A stretch of DNA of 64,000 bases from Takakia lepidozioides (Eukaryota; Streptophyta; Takakiopsida; Takakiales; Takakiaceae): positions 15,562,001-15,626,000 of the forward strand of contig CM060734.1 in the NCBI GenBank assembly GCA_030704615.1. Reading direction: 5' to 3'. Positions 22,311 to 35,489 of this stretch are shown here, in pieces. Within the stretch, counting starts at the first letter, position 1. Every line of letters starts with the position of its first letter. The translations under genes were made by a program, and so were the position numbers. Under the pieces are notes generated by a model, which saw only the letters and a list, made by a program, of their open reading frames with translations, searched no databases and was not told where the DNA came from.

Positions 22311-23052
22311 TGTGGGTAGAATTGAGAATGCCTGAACAGTTTTTGATGAGGTGGACTTCACCGTGATGGATTCACCAACCATTCTTCTAGCAGGAATAGT
22401 TTGGGGACCAACTAGCAAATGATGCGAGAATGCTCTACACGAACCAAAGTGGTTTGTTTGTTTTCGCAATGTACTCAAGTCTGTGAGGTCCACAAAACAC
22501 CAAATAGATTGAAGGAACAATCCAGGCAGTCCATGCAACCCCCATCTCCAACAATAGTTTGTAACCATGAATGTGAATTCCACGCACATATTGCAAACAG
22601 GACAACAAGGACACACAACCATCCCATTTCAAATTTGGCCCAGAATTAAACCAAAAGAAAACTTCATATCAAGTGTCGCAGTCATCACAATCAGTGTCCA
22701 CCTCCTGTGCTATGTCATCTACAAAGATTCTGGCCCCAACACCACGTGTTCTACGAAGGCCGTCGTAAGGTGGACTCCGAGTGCCATGAACGGACATGCT
22801 TGCTGCGAGTGCCTCCACATAGACAAGTAGCACGCAAGACCGAGGAGGACTGCAAACAAGTCCAAATAGGTGTGATAGCCCTGGAGGGCAAGTGGAAGCA
22901 CGCGGACTCCTGCACATGTCCACCAAACCCCATTTTTAACACAATGATGCAATGCACAAGTCCAACAAAGAGGATGTCTCCCATGTGCACTTTGCCTCAA
23001 GAACAGCGATTCTCGATATTGAAACAACAATGCAAGCATGCACAGGTTGAAC

Positions 23053-26000
23053 TTACTCACAGGCAAAGTCGGAGTCCAGCTCCTTGTCAGAAGTCTCCTC
23101 TGTATCAGTATCAGCGGGACGGGGCTTCAGAAGGACTTGAGAAGTGTGTCCACCCAAACCCATCAGGAGGTTCTTGTAAATCTCAGCATCCCCTTCAATC
23201 CCAAAGAGATGTCGTGCACTGGCCTTGCAAGCGTGGTAAGAAGCACCTGCAGTGGAATATAATGAATGAAGCAGACATTGAAGACACATTCGGAACGGTG
23301 GGAAGTGCTGAAAGTGCAAGCTCAATCAAACCTCATGAAATGTGAATGTTGAAGAGACGAACCTGTGCCCATCGACAAATCCAGAACTCTGGCATCTGTG
23401 TAGGTGCAGCACTCCACAATCGTTTGAATGAAAGCCGGGCTCCTCTCCCTCGCCCCTCTCCAAGGAACCCCATTCCCCCTTCGCAAGCACACGTTGTTGT
23501 CGACGTAGTTGTGATGCATGTCATCCGTGGGAGGATCTGTCCTGTCATCTATGAACTTGGCCCCATGAGTGATAGCGAACTCGGTAATGCCGGCCGGAGT
23601 CGTTTGTGGATGCACCCGGACGAGACAAACAGCTTCAAATAGACGAGTCTGCGAACATGACATCCACAAAGAACTAAGAAGCAAAAAAAAATCGGGCCCC
23701 TACATATGAGTTTGAGCGACCTATACAACCCCATCCGAGAACAACCAAGAAGAGGAAGAAGAAGGCAAACTCACCATCTCTCCCGGACGATCCCCCTTCG
23801 TAAGGTACATGCTGTTCACACAATTCCATGTCTTCACGACTCTCATGCCCGAGGCTTTCAAATAGCTGGAAAGTGCACGGCGACACCGAACGTCGATGGA
23901 CTGGATGAGCACCAAAACACCTGCATCGAACAGGAAGAAGTTGCAAAAGGAGAAAACCCACCGCCAGTAGCGCTCATCAAAAGCATTCCAACCCGGACAA
24001 GCACCCGATGGAGGGATATCCGGGACTGCCAACCCATCAGGGATGTCCAAGATGATGAGTTCGGCTGCATATGGCTTCTCCTTCCCGTTCACCCAGGATT
24101 TGGTCATTTTAGCCTGCAAACAAAAATACAATGGAATTCTCACAAGTTTAGGAACGATCCATGCCCACAGCAGACAAAGACAACAGAAGCCACAGAACCC
24201 AAAGAGAACACGCACCGTGCTGAGGAACTCCACAATCCTGTCCCACATTGGTGATGGCTCGCCCTTGTAATCAGATTTCTTCGACTCCATCATGGCAAGG
24301 AACCCGACGTTGGCCATCTCCAACCTGGTTGGGCGAATGACCCTCGTGGGATGTTCCACTGCATGGTACGGGTCCTTGGGATCAACCACCCCCTTGTTTT
24401 TTCTCCCGGATCCCTACCATGCGGTGGAGTTTGCTGGACATGCTCCACAGGGCCAATATCTGCAACACTTCCCTGCCCTTGTGCCACCTTCCCTCTACCC
24501 CTTCCTTCCCCACAACACCAGCAACATCTTTTCCCTTTGCCTTTCTTCCTCTACCTGGGGTATCCTGAGCGGGAGGCTCCTTCTCTGCAAGAGTCCTCAA
24601 ATTTCGTTCATGAATGTCGAGGTCGGCTGTTGTGGCAGTGGCTGCAATACGGTCATTCTCTCTCCTCAAAGACACCTCTGGAGCTGGGGTCTCAGAAGGA
24701 GGGCAATCCAAATACCAACCACAAGAAGAAAGATGGTCTGGGCCCCAGTCATGCAAGATCCCAGTAGTAAACATGGTCTGGTTGCCAGCAGGGACAAGCC
24801 ACAGGTCCACGAAATCTGGATGTTTGTCCAGGCAATTCTCTTCCAGGAGAACAAACTTTATGTACCTGCAGCAACAGAGGCAGCCTCATTTTACAATGGA
24901 AATATTGTGTGGCGACTTTTCCATCACACCAGGAAGACCCCCTTCAACAGTATGCCACACAACACATTGCAACCACAGCACAAATAAGTAGTGCAAGAGT
25001 GTGCACCTGTAAAGGCATCGTTTCCAGGCTTCCTCTCCTTTTTCTTGCTGGTCCAGCTCATTTGTTCGACTGATGCCACCCTCCTTGCTGAACTCTCTAA
25101 AGAAACAAGAGTGCCACACTGTGGCTCTCCATTTCCTCATGTATGCTTCGAAGGACACCTTCGGTGCTATCATACTGATGCCATAGTCAGCCAGCTGAGT
25201 ATGCAGAACCGATCTGGCCCTTTCTTCCAACTACAAAACAATACAAATGCAAGAATGAACCCAAAAGCAATCACAACGAATGTAAGAGGCAATAGAAAGA
25301 TAAGGACAGGAAAAGAGAAAAGACAGTGACACAGGGAAGGACATCACACCTGGCTCCAGTAAGTGGCCTTGTGAAGCCAGGTGTCCAGCACATTGTCACT
25401 GACAGGAATGACACGCTGGGTCTTCTTCTCTTTCTCCGGCCTTGGGAACATGTGGGTATCCCTAACTGTGGGATCGGAGTTCCATATCTGCAGCCACTTC
25501 ACCTTTTGTTCTGGAGACACTACGGCGGTAGACAACCTATGCAACTTCTCCTGGGCCATTTCTGGCTTGCCTGGCTTGTTATAATGGTTTTTTATCTCCA
25601 GGAGAAACTGCGGTCCGAATGATGGGTCGGCAATTCTCAACTGCTTCACGAAAGCACTCATTATAGTCCTTCTTGTAGCGGTCATCTCTTTCTGGATGTG
25701 ACTCTCAACCCCCTTTGCTGTCCTTCTCTCCTCAGGGGTAGAGCTGTAGTATTTCAGTTTGCCACGCTCCCCTGCATCTGCAATGTCTTGCTGCAAGGGA
25801 ATGCAAGAGAGTTGCATCAGCACAAGGTCAAGGGAAACAAACAAAAACAAACATGTGGAATATGGAAGACCAAATGAAGGAAGATGTATCTCACCGTGTA
25901 CATGTACTCCATGAAAGCCTCACGGGTCAACGAGTACCACGTTTCCGATGTCTTGGAGCTTTCGCACTTCTTGTACATCTCCGCTGAAAGGATGGTCTTG

Positions 26001-26277
26001 AAGTTGGTCAAGGGCATCTGCCCGATCCTTTGTATCCTATACAGTGTGTGAACCAATCTCGTTTTGACATGCGATGTCTCCGTTCCTCTGCAGAATGATA
26101 TCTGTAAGTCAGAATGAAATTCAAGGTCTTCAATCAAAGAAGAACGGAACCACAAGTGGAACATGTAGAATGAGAAACCAACTTGTTCACATCATTCATT
26201 GCCATCAGAAGACCCATCATGTTCCCATCACAATCCAGCACCATCGATCGAATAGAGTAATGACGGTGTAAATCCCT
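23053..26277 (-). pseudogene. element 2 ParB-methyltransferase, 3' exons
   Basis: Seven or more exons align with the element 1 gene. They are the tail of the ParB exon (about 26,277-26,190), 26,087-25,893, a fused exon about 25,795-25,350 (two exons in element 1), about 25,230-25,007, about 24,865-24,200, about 24,110-23,780, about 23,640-23,380, and the last about 23,245-23,053. Conserved landmarks are EKxxWLxIWN, CGWYLD, IILDIPDG (near 24,050), RSPAFIQTI before LDLSMGTGAS, and RHLFGIEGD. The last reads like the beta-class methyltransferase signature GSG...R-x-x-x-GIE. Sequence divergence from element 1 is high, but intron phases are shared. The ParB exon is broken mid-exon at 26,277 by CACTA sequence, so this copy cannot be expressed whole. 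Confidence 0.65.
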
Positions 26278-28493
26278 ACGGAGCTCAATCCACAAGTTGG
26301 AGCACATGGCCCGTTCTCTTGGTCAATTACAATCTGCCTCCGTGGTTAATGACCAAAAAGTTCTTTGTCATGTTAGCGCTAATGATTCCTGGTAAGGAGT
26401 CTGTTACCTCGGACAACGTAGATGTTTACCTGATGCCCCTAGTGGAAGAGCTATTGGAACTATGGAGAGGGATTGCAGCTCATGATGTTTCCCGTTCTCG
26501 TGGTCAACGCGAATTCACACTGAGGGCAGTGTTGATGTGGTCAATCCATGACTACCCTGCATATGGCTTGCTCTCAGGTCAAGTGACGAAAGGTTATGCT
26601 GGTTGTCCAGCTTGTGGACCCGGGGTGACTTCACAGCAGTTACACACATGTGGAAAAATTGTTTTCCTAGGCCATCGAAGATTTTTGGCCCGCAATCATC
26701 CATATAGAAGGTCAAGAATGTTCAATGGCGCTACTGAGCATGGAACTCCTCCAAAAACGCAGACTGGAACACAAATCAAGGACCTTGCAACAGCTTGCAC
26801 TGCATGGGTGGAAAACGGAGGGACGCCAGATAGCAGGACAGACCCAGCAAAAACTCATGGAGTTAAGCGATTGTCAATTTTATATGTCTTACCTTATTGG
26901 GAGGTAATTCCTTCATGGCCTTTAAATTGGCTGTGTACATTTTTGCGTTTTCTGTTTAAATTGTGATGAGTAAATGCCTCAATTGCTTATGTGTTCATTT
27001 TGTAGGGTCTCCTCATCCGCCACACGTTTGACGCAATGCATTGCGAGAAGAACTTGGCTGAAAATATTATTAAACTATCTTTGGTGAGAAAGACACATTG
27101 AAAGTTCGCCGTGATTTGGAGCTACTTGGGATGCGCCCGGAATTGTGGCTACAACGTGATCCCGACAGAGCAAATACGTTAATTATGCCTCCTGCCCCTT
27201 ATGTCCTCACTGAGGCTGAGTTACAAGTCTTTCTGGAGATTGTGCAGAACTTGAAAGTGCCAACAGGCTACGCATCAGCTTTCAAAAAGCATGTGGTGAA
27301 GAAGAAGTTGTCAGGCATGAAATCACATGACTATCATGTGCTCATGCAACAAATTATACCGCTTGCTATCCGTGGGCTCATGCCAAGTGGTCCTTGAAGG
27401 GCCATTTTGCGAGTATGTCGTGTATTTCAGAAGTTGTGTGCAAAAGTGGTGAATCCTGTAGAGTATGAGGAATTGAGAACTGAAGCAGTTCTCACTCTGT
27501 GTCTTATAGAGAAGGAGTTCCCACCATCATTTTTTGATGTGATGACACATCTGGTTGTTCACCTAGTGGATGAGTTGTACTTATGCGGGCCCGTAGCATC
27601 TCGTTGGATGTACCCCATGGAGCGGGCAATGAAAGATATGAAGGGCTACGTAAGAAACATGGCAAGGCCCGAGGGGAGCATGGCAGAAGGATACCAATTT
27701 GAAGAAGCATTGGGTTTTTGCACAGAGTATATGGCAGGATTTGATGGAAGTGTATGAAGGGTGTGGGATGCAGATGAGGCAGAATCTGTGGAACGTGAAG
27801 TTGTGGAAGGAAGTTCTAAAGCCCGAAAATTGAATGACCTGTGTGATATTGTACATGAGTACATCATTCAGAACCATCCTCGTCTATTAGTCATGTTGGG
27901 GTAAGAAATCTACTTCATTGACATTCAGATTTCCAAGTTTTAGTCATTTATCATTAGTTGGCATATGGCGTCTTTTCAAGTCTCCCACGCCACCTCTGTC
28001 AATCTCCTGGCTGACCCTCGGATTGTGACAGGATATATGAAGCAGAGTCCACACGGATAGAAGCCAGACGACGCTTGTTTCGTGAGGAGCAAGGACTGGA
28101 AGGCATGAGCAATCCCACGGCAATTCAGTACCCTCCTGATTTGCATCCTTGTCCTCCATTTGCTGTTTGGCTCCCTCAAGGTGTACGGGATCATCTCTCA
28201 ATTCAATCAGATGGGCTTGATCCTACAACACATGAGGAATTACTGGATCTTTCAAGGCCTCCATCATTTACTGCCCTGTCATTCAAGAGTATGACAGCGT
28301 ATGGTAACCATTACAGGGTTACATCCCCCGGCATGAACACAACAAGTATGGTGTCTTTTGATTATGGAGTCTCATCTGTTTTCCAGCACCAGCCCATTAC
28401 CAACAATTCAGGCAATGACATGGAGGAACCTACAAGATATGTGGATCTTATAAGGGAGATTTTGCAAATTGACTATGGCCAAACACAGCCTAT
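26275..28493 (+). pseudogene. CACTA (En/Spm) Tnp2 transposase fragment
   Basis: Plus-strand Tnp2 landmarks in order: STWPVLLVNYNLPPWL (26,300-26,345), the IPG...VDVYLMPLVEEL stretch, FTLRAVLMWSIHDYPAYG, GCPACG, RRFLARNHPYRR, an intron near 26,900-27,005, HCEKNLAENI (about 27,043), a GMKSHDYHVLMQQ motif (about 27,315) and a DUF4218-like PMERAMKDMKGYVRN segment (27,610-27,660). The tail (28,075-28,493) reads like the C-terminal region of these proteins. There are no CACTA ends: both edges fall inside coding sequence, joining a ParB exon on the left and an inverted transposase on the right. This is a captured fragment, not an insertion. Confidence 0.75.
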
Positions 28494-30674
28494 ACATAAT
28501 GTTGTCCATGAATCCAGCAGTGCCTGTGCCCATTCTGAGTGCATTCACCTGGTTTCGAATATTAAGAGAGCTCAACACGGAGAAATGGTCCATGACTGCA
28601 TTAAGCGAATCTGCATCCAGCATAAGTTGTGTCGCATCCCCTTCACCCAGTATGTGTTTCTCCAGGAATGCCTTGCTAGCTGCAAGCGCTATAGCAGAAG
28701 GTGTTGCACAAGGGGCATTGTGGAACTCCTGCTTCAGCAGATTTCTAGCGATGTCCACGCTATCCCTGCAACTTCCTTTGGACACAGGATGCTCGTGTGC
28801 ACCCATATGAATGCAGGCACGAGTCATTGTCTTGCATCGGTGTGCCACCTGATACATACGAGCGTGGCACACAGAAACATAGGACGGGGAAAGTTTGCAG
28901 AACCTGCACACAAAAGTATTGGTCCTGGGAGGGGCAAGCCCTGGGGTGAAAGGATTCAGGGGCACACCTTCCCACTCACTTTCGTTTGGTTGAGCGCTGT
29001 TTCTCAGCCGAGGGCAAGAAATATTCTAGCACTTACAATGCCCAACGCAGACCGACCTCCGAAATTTCAAGCCAATGTCGTTATGGATGTTCGACGTTTT
29101 TGTCCTGCACCAAGGATGTCCGTCATATTTCTTGTCCATGCCCTGCAAAAGCCCAGCCAGTCCAGTGGAAGAGGTGGGAGGGTTGAGCTCAAACAGGATG
29201 TCCCCATCAAACTGTGCTGGCACGTATTGAACCCGTTGCACAGGAAGGGACTCCCAATCAACAAAACGCAGCTCGCTCTTGCACCCAGGCACACCTGCGA
29301 GGGCTTTCAATTTTGGAATGACACTCGTTATCTCTTGCAATTCGTCATCATCCAATGACGGAGTCTGCACTGGCGGAGGAATCTCAGAAACATCCTCCGA
29401 GGACGAGTCTGAAAGAGTCACGAAGGTAGTGGATGTGCTCACCTCTTGTTTCACAGGAACTGTGCCCTTCTGTTGCACGACCGATGCTGCAGTGCCAGGG
29501 GTAACGACTGATCCTGCTGATTGTCTTCTCTCTTTTCCAAGGACACGGTATGTGCCTGGAAGGACTCTCCACTTCCTTCCACACTTGCCAACCAATGGTT
29601 TCTCCAAGTGCCCAGAATCCAAATTCCCATCCTCGTCATACACCTCTTTTTGAACAAGGAGAGAACCCAACTCCAGCGGGAACACTGTAACCAGCTCATC
29701 CTCATGAACAACTGCAAACCCATCGTCGTCTGCTGTGGCAGTCAGTGGAAGAGTACCTGCATTGGAATGGAATCGAGCAAGTGTATCTCGCTCCCTCGAC
29801 ATGTTTTCCCTCACTGAACGAAAGTTGCGGAATCCTCGAACTGATAGCCCGCAATCACCGAAAGGGGAATTAAGACAAGCAAACTGAGGTCAACAAGGGT
29901 AGCTCCAACCCAAAGGTTGCGGGTGATGCATGCAAAGGATGTAGGGATGAGATGCACCTTCACTTCGGAAACAACAACGCTAAGAGGCACTAACCAGAAA
30001 AACTGTTTTCAATTACTACAAGAAGCCGTGTTGTTTATGGATGAAAACAAACACTGAAAACGACATGAAACCATCCATTATGAAAAGACGGCAACAACCC
30101 TGGAGAGCAGTAAACAGGAAGACCACAAATGTCATGAGGTTGTGATGTGCCAGAAGAGCACAGCACAAACACTGACACTGCAGAAGATACCTCGCACGAA
30201 TGCGTGCCAGACATGGTCGTATCCGACAGAACCCTTTATGCCGAATGACCCCATGGCGACGGTTACGGTAAAATGCAAACCACAGGGTAGGCAGTACAAC
30301 ACACGTGGATGCATATGTGAAGCATAACAATTATTGCGGATCTGCAAGAACTGCTCGAAAATGAACTAGCATTAGATTTCTACGGCACATCCGAATTTGA
30401 AAGAAAGCAAGAAGGCCGCGGTGTATTGGCAGGCGGCGCAGTACATCTGACATATATCGCTAGTGCATGCAACGGATGTACTTTTTTTCTAGCGCTTTAT
30501 TACTTGGATAATACAGAGACGACGGAATGGATGAATTCCGTTCGCACACAATAACAACACCCGCATCCAAATATGGTTGACAACGTCCAATTTTGATTTT
30601 GGTTACATGCCATAGCAACACTTGTTACAAATGTCAAACTGGAGAGCTCTAGAGGCATCGTGGGGAGCCCTTGT
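28494..30674 (-). pseudogene. inverted partial copy of element 2 transposase
   Basis: Nearly identical to 42,963-45,144 in reverse orientation. It covers the upstream region and the first 430 or so residues of the transposase (start near 29,802), and ends abruptly after the codons for DNIM at 28,494. Only a handful of amino-acid differences are visible (for example KKYDGHPW against KKHDGHPW), so the duplication is recent. It lacks the catalytic region and SWIM finger. Overlapping plus-strand ORFs are antisense shadows. 29,815-30,674 is the copied non-coding region upstream of the transposase. Confidence 0.85.
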
Positions 30675-30940
30675 TTAGCCTCAAGAAAATGAAGATGAGG
30701 GAGGAGGGAGCAGCTATTAGAGCCCGTCGGGCTCGTAGATTTGTGTTGGATTCTGCTGAGGAAAGTGGGGGAGAAGAGGCAGAAGATTCCAAGGAGGTGA
30801 AGTGGACAGTCCCCCAAGGAGAGGACGGCATTTTTGAGAGGCATACTGCAACCGATGCATCACAGAGCTCGGAGGATGGGGGGGATGAGGGGGATGAGGA
30901 AGAAGGAGGGCCAAGTTCCTCGGAAGGTGTAGGAGAGTAG
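30671..30940 (+). pseudogene. acidic element protein, C-terminal part
   Basis: A frame with a basic patch (RARRARRF) then LDSAEES, VKWTVPQGEDGIFE and an Asp/Glu/Gly/Ser-rich tail ending at 30,940. This matches the C-terminal half of the acidic protein at 1,667-2,053 motif by motif. Its N-terminus is replaced by the inverted transposase arm at 30,675. It ends 210 bp before the element terminus at 31,150, mirroring the gene order of element 1 in reverse orientation. Confidence 0.55.
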
Positions 30941-31084
30941 TTCCCATTCCTGCTATGACAGTTAGGACACACTTGTATAGACATGGCTTGCCACCAAATT
31001 TGCAATAAAATGTTGCATTTCATTGCTATGACGAGTCCACATGACCCTATTTCCGTGCCTCCTAACCCTATTTCCGTGGAAACA

Positions 31085-31150
31085 ATTCGGCCCGCTCATG
31101 TTTTTTATTTTCCCGCTCATGCTCATGCCGCTCATGAAATAGCAGCCCCC
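31085..31150. mobile_element. right-hand terminus of an inverted element-1-type transposon fragment
   Basis: GCTCATG words end in GCTCATGAAATAGCAGCCCCC at 31,150. On the minus strand this equals the terminus at 53,492 of element 1 copy 2, base for base over 21 bp. It truncates the gypsy A reading frame at 31,151. CCTATTTCCGTG repeats at 31,043-31,078 match the subterminal CCTATTTCCG words of element 2. No matching left end or target duplication was found. Confidence 0.6.
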
Positions 31151-32895
31151 ATCTCTTCCACCAGACCATTGTACATTAACTCCGCCCAAGCCACATCCTC
31201 TCCCCTCAAGGCTTTCAGTATCTCCTCCGTGAATGATCTGCTCAAATACTGTTGGTTCTGTTTCATGGCAAACAGGACGTTCAGTATTTGGCCAACTTCT
31301 CTTAGCCCTGGGTACTCGGTCTTGGTGCAGATGTATCCTTGAGTCTTAAAGAAACTCCCTTCTTGGAACAAATTCCCTATCTGCAATCTTGTCCTGTGCT
31401 CATCCACATCCACATGACCCGATGGCAAATCGAACAATTGCTGCAAGTACTGGGGAGTAATTTCTATATCTACTCCCCTCACCTGGGTAACTCCTGTCCG
31501 AGGCTTAAAGTTCTGAATAAATTGAATCATATACTTCCGATGATGCAAGGACTAGTCCTTGCGTAGCAGCCCTTCCAATCGCAACTCCTTCAACAGCTGC
31601 ACTGCCTGTGGTGTAGCAATTGTTTGCTTCTGCAGAATCGTGGTGCTCTTCACCCTGATATCCTCCATTCCCCTAACTCTCTTCATCCCAGACAAACAAA
31701 AAGGCCTTGTTTGAAACAGCTGTAGGAAAGCTTGCAGGGCATAGAGCATAAAGGTATGGTTGGCACAGAAAGGAACGGGTAAGTGCGTGTAAGCCTGTGG
31801 GGCTTGAGATAGTGGGTGAAGTGAGAATGTCCTTTCAACCCGTCCGTCCTTGCGCCACTGCGTGAGAAGTAAAGCTAATGTGTAGTCTGTAATATCCGCC
31901 ATAGCTACAAAGCTATAGCTTTGATTGCCCTTCCCGTCGAAACGCTTGTTATTCGGAGCAACCCCGACTCTTCCGCACAAAACTTTTCTAATTTCTTGTT
32001 CTTGTTTCTTGGAGGGAACCACCTGCATGAAATTCACGTTTTTTATTGGTTGTTGCCTCCTCAGGTAACTTCCAATTTTTACCCCCCTCAGTGGACATTC
32101 CCACCTGGAATGTCCTCTAGGACAGCACAAGTGGCAAAGATCCCCCTTTGCTGTACGTGTAAAGGGTTCCGTTACCTTTTTCCTGGATGCATTAATGGTC
32201 CCGCAATTAATTTCGGCTGCTGTACCGGGTAGGTACTTCGACGGCCCAGTTTGTCTTTTTGCATGATGACACCCGCTATTGCAGTTCATGCAAAGCGGAG
32301 TGCTTTGCCCCTTATGCCACGTGTTTGAACTCCAACACTCTCCCGTCTCCCTCTGTCCGCGTGGTTTTTTCTCCGAGTTTGACTTCCAAACTTCTTTAAC
32401 GGGCCACTCTTCTGATGTTAACCCGCGTCCACCTGTCACTGACCCTATGGACTGTGCAATCCGCGTAGGTTGTGTTGGGCTGTGACAGGATATGTGATGC
32501 TGTGATGGGCTGTGATGACTTTGTGAACACCCGTGTTCTACGCTCAGGCCATACACATTCGGCTTAACGACAAGTACTTCATGCTTCGTTGGTGTTACTG
32601 GTGTAGGCTGTGATGGCATCTGTGTTCCAAGATGCAAATCATGCTGCAATGGTTTATCATGGATACCACTGTATCCCTTCAACTTATTGGCATTCACTCT
32701 TCCAAGCATCTCTTTATTAATGGTTTGTAACATGGCTGTGTTGTTATCATACATCTTCTGTATGACATAAGGTCCTTTCCATGGTGACTTAAGCTTAGAA
32801 GCTTTGATCTTTCCCTTCTTCTGCAACCACAGTATCAAATCGTCCGTCTTAAAAGTTTTCAATTTACCTTCATCAAATTGATCCTTCCTCTTCAT
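31132..32895 (-). pseudogene. gypsy A integrase C-terminus and unusual Cys/His extension
   Basis: The frame continues from the integrase after a TAG at 32,896. The first 80 residues are the usual integrase tail (KLKSPWKGPYVIQKMYD). About 350 further residues follow. These include a Ser/His/Gln-rich stretch, CMNCNSGCHH (about 32,255-32,295) and a zinc knuckle CHLCCPRGHSRWEC (about 32,105-32,150). After a TAG at 31,552 the frame runs on to about 31,151. Gypsy elements normally keep their zinc knuckle in Gag, and gag here has its own, so a second one after integrase is notable. It could be a captured or extra ORF fused to pol. Confidence 0.6.
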
Positions 32896-33927
32896 CTAAA
32901 TTCTGGTCATGTTATCTGCTGCATCCGCACGTACTTCTTCCACATGATATAATTCATGTTTCATGACTTTAATTGAATCCTCCAATTCCATTCTCCTTCC
33001 CCATTCAGTTCTCATGGTAGGTAACAAGAATTCCACTGGAAGTAAAGCTTCCATACCATAGACTAATTGGAATGGTGTATACTTAGTGGTGACTTTATAT
33101 GAAGTCCTGTATGACCACAAAGCTGTCAGCAGCTTTGTATCCCAATCCGTTCTGTTTGCATTGACTATCTTAGCCAAAATAGTGCATAGTATTTTGTTGG
33201 TGGCCTTTGCCTGCCCATTACCCTGTGGGTAATAGGTTGTACTCTTCCTGTGCACAATCATGAACTCTTTAGTCTCATTAATGAAGTGACTACCCTGGTC
33301 ACTGATAAATTCCAGGGGACAACCAAATCTTGTAAGTATGTTCTCATACATGAACCTTGCTGTGGACTTAGCTGTGTTGTCCCTCAGAGCCTTAGCTTCC
33401 ACCCACTTTGTAGTATAATCAGTGGCTGTGATTATATACTTGTTATGTGTATTTCTGGCTGGTGGGTTTATTGGTCCAACAGAATCTAGTCCCCATTTCT
33501 GAATTGGTTCAATAGGCATCGTCGGATGCAAAGCCATCTTTCCAGATCTTTGCAAAGGTCCTAGCCTCTGACACTCATCACAACTCTTGCAATACTCGTG
33601 CACATCTTTGAACAGAGTAGGCCACCAGTAACATGCAAGTAGTATTTTTCTGCTGGTAGTCTTCTCTCCAAAATGACCTCCAGCCACTCCTTTGTGAACT
33701 TCTTCCAGAACTTTATTTACTTCATGGTGGTACAAGCATCGTTTAAGTACTCCATCAGGTCCTAGCTTATACAATCTGCCACCTATCATAGTGTAAGGTA
33801 AAGCCTTGATAGCTATTCTCTTCCTCTGTTCCTTCCCATAACTAGGTGGGCACTGCCCATGAGTAAAGTAGTATCTAATTGGCCACTGCCAATCTAACCA
33901 ATCATCTGCACTTCCTTGCACCTCCAC
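32896..33927 (-). pseudogene. gypsy A integrase
   Basis: Shows the HHCC zinc region (HHEVNKVLEEVH...CKSCDECQR, about 33,750-33,560) and the integrase core with Asp in ATDYTTKWVEA, Asp in FISDQGSHFIN and a YYPQGNGQAKATNK segment. In the usual gypsy integrase the last motif carries the catalytic Glu as GQAE; here it reads GQAKATN, so the Glu appears replaced by Lys. A TGA at 33,979 separates it from RNase H and a TAG at 32,896 ends it, both in frame. Confidence 0.8.
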
Positions 33928-33978
33928 TGCAAATAGACTCGCATCAGGTAGTTGGTCATCTACTCCCGTGGTGGGCTC

Positions 33979-35489
33979 TCATGTTGATAGGCGTGACAAG
34001 TGATCTGCCACAAGATGCAAATGGCCAGGCTTGTAAACAACTTTGAATTCAAACTCGTGCAAGATTATTAACCATCTTGCTATCCTGCCACTTATCAAAG
34101 GCTTGTTCACCAGATAAATCAAAGCCTGATGATCCACATAAAACATAAACTTCCTTCCCAATAGGTAATGCCTGAATTTCTTGATTGCATAAATCATTGC
34201 CAATGCTTCTCTTTCAGTGGTGCTATAGTTCCTTTCAGCACTGTTCAACAACCTGCTAGCATAATACACAAGTGAATCCATGTTTCCTGTGATATTTTGG
34301 GCTAACATAGCTCCCAATACTTCTCCTGAGGCATCACAGTGTACATGAAATACTACATGCCAGTGTGGGTTAATCAGCACAAGTGTAGTTGTTACTGACA
34401 ATGTAAGTTCCTCAAAAGCCTGTTGACACTCAGCTGTCCATGTAAACACTGCATCTTTCTTCAAAAGCTTGCTCAATGGAGCTGCTATCTGTGCATACCG
34501 TTTGACAAACCTTCTATAGTAACTGGTTTGCCCAAGGAATCTCCTTAGACTTTTAACATTCCCTGGTGGTGGAGATGCTTTAATGGCCTCTATTTTTCTA
34601 GGATCCACAAGCAGTCCCCTCTTACACACAATGTGTCCCAGGAGTACCCCTGAATTCACACAGAAAGTACACTTTTCTGGATTTAGATCAAGTCCTCTCA
34701 TCCTGCATTTGGCGAAGCATAATTCCAACTTTTGCAAGCGCTCATTCTTAGAGCTGTACACACTGAAGTCATCTAAGAACACTTGTATGAAATCATCCAG
34801 ATACTCATGGAAAGATTCACTTATCATTCTCTGAAAAGTTGCTGGTGCATTACAAAGTCCAAAAGGCATGACTTTGTATGCAAAAACACCTCAATCTGTG
34901 ATAAAAGCTATCTTCCCCTGGTCTTCTTCCGCCACTTGCACTTGGTTATACCCACTGAAGCCATCCATGAATGAGTACATCTCATGGCCTGCCACAGTGT
35001 CTAGCACAGCTTCTGTGAATGGCAAAGGAAAGGGATCCTTCTTTGTACAAGCATTCAACTTCTTATAGTTCACACAAACTCCCAGTTTACCATTCTTCTT
35101 GGGAACTATCACAATGGGTGACAACCAAGTTGTATACTCTATCGGGTATATGAACTTAGCCTCAGCCAACTTCTGATCTCTTCCCCAACCTTCTGTGCAT
35201 AGTTGGGATTCATCCTGTACCTTGCCTGTTTGATTGGTACTGACCCTGGTTCCAGTTCAATCTTATGCTGACAGATCTCAGGTGGTATCCCTTTCAGATC
35301 CTCATAGCTCCAAGCAAATACATCTCTGTATTTGATGAACAGACTCTTGGCTTCCTCAAAGAATTTTGGCTCCAAGTCAGCCCCCGCTTTCACCAATCTT
35401 GGTTCCTCCTCCGTTCCCACATTCACTTCTCTCACCTGCTCCTCAGCTGTGATTGTCCATCCAGCCACTATTTCATCCTGTAAACTCAC
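33979..35489 (-). pseudogene. gypsy A reverse transcriptase and RNase H
   Basis: RT begins with FAWSYEDLKGIPPEICQHKIEL and continues with VPKKNGKLGVCVNYKKLN, MDGFSGYNQV, VMPFGLCNAPATFQR, then FLDDFSVYS with the catalytic Asp pair (the YxDD box reads VFLDD). The RNase H part shows HCDASGEVLGAML and NYSTTEREALAMIYAIKKFRHYLLGRKF. Breaks are a one-base frameshift near 35,165, a TGA for the expected Trp at 34,891, and a TGA at 33,979. Domain order and motifs are typical for Ty3/gypsy. Confidence 0.85.

Noticed and set aside
22669-22926. Small acidic gene of element 2
   Set aside because: A basic patch and acidic tail are present, but WTVPQGEDGIFE is missing and the similarity is too weak to call.
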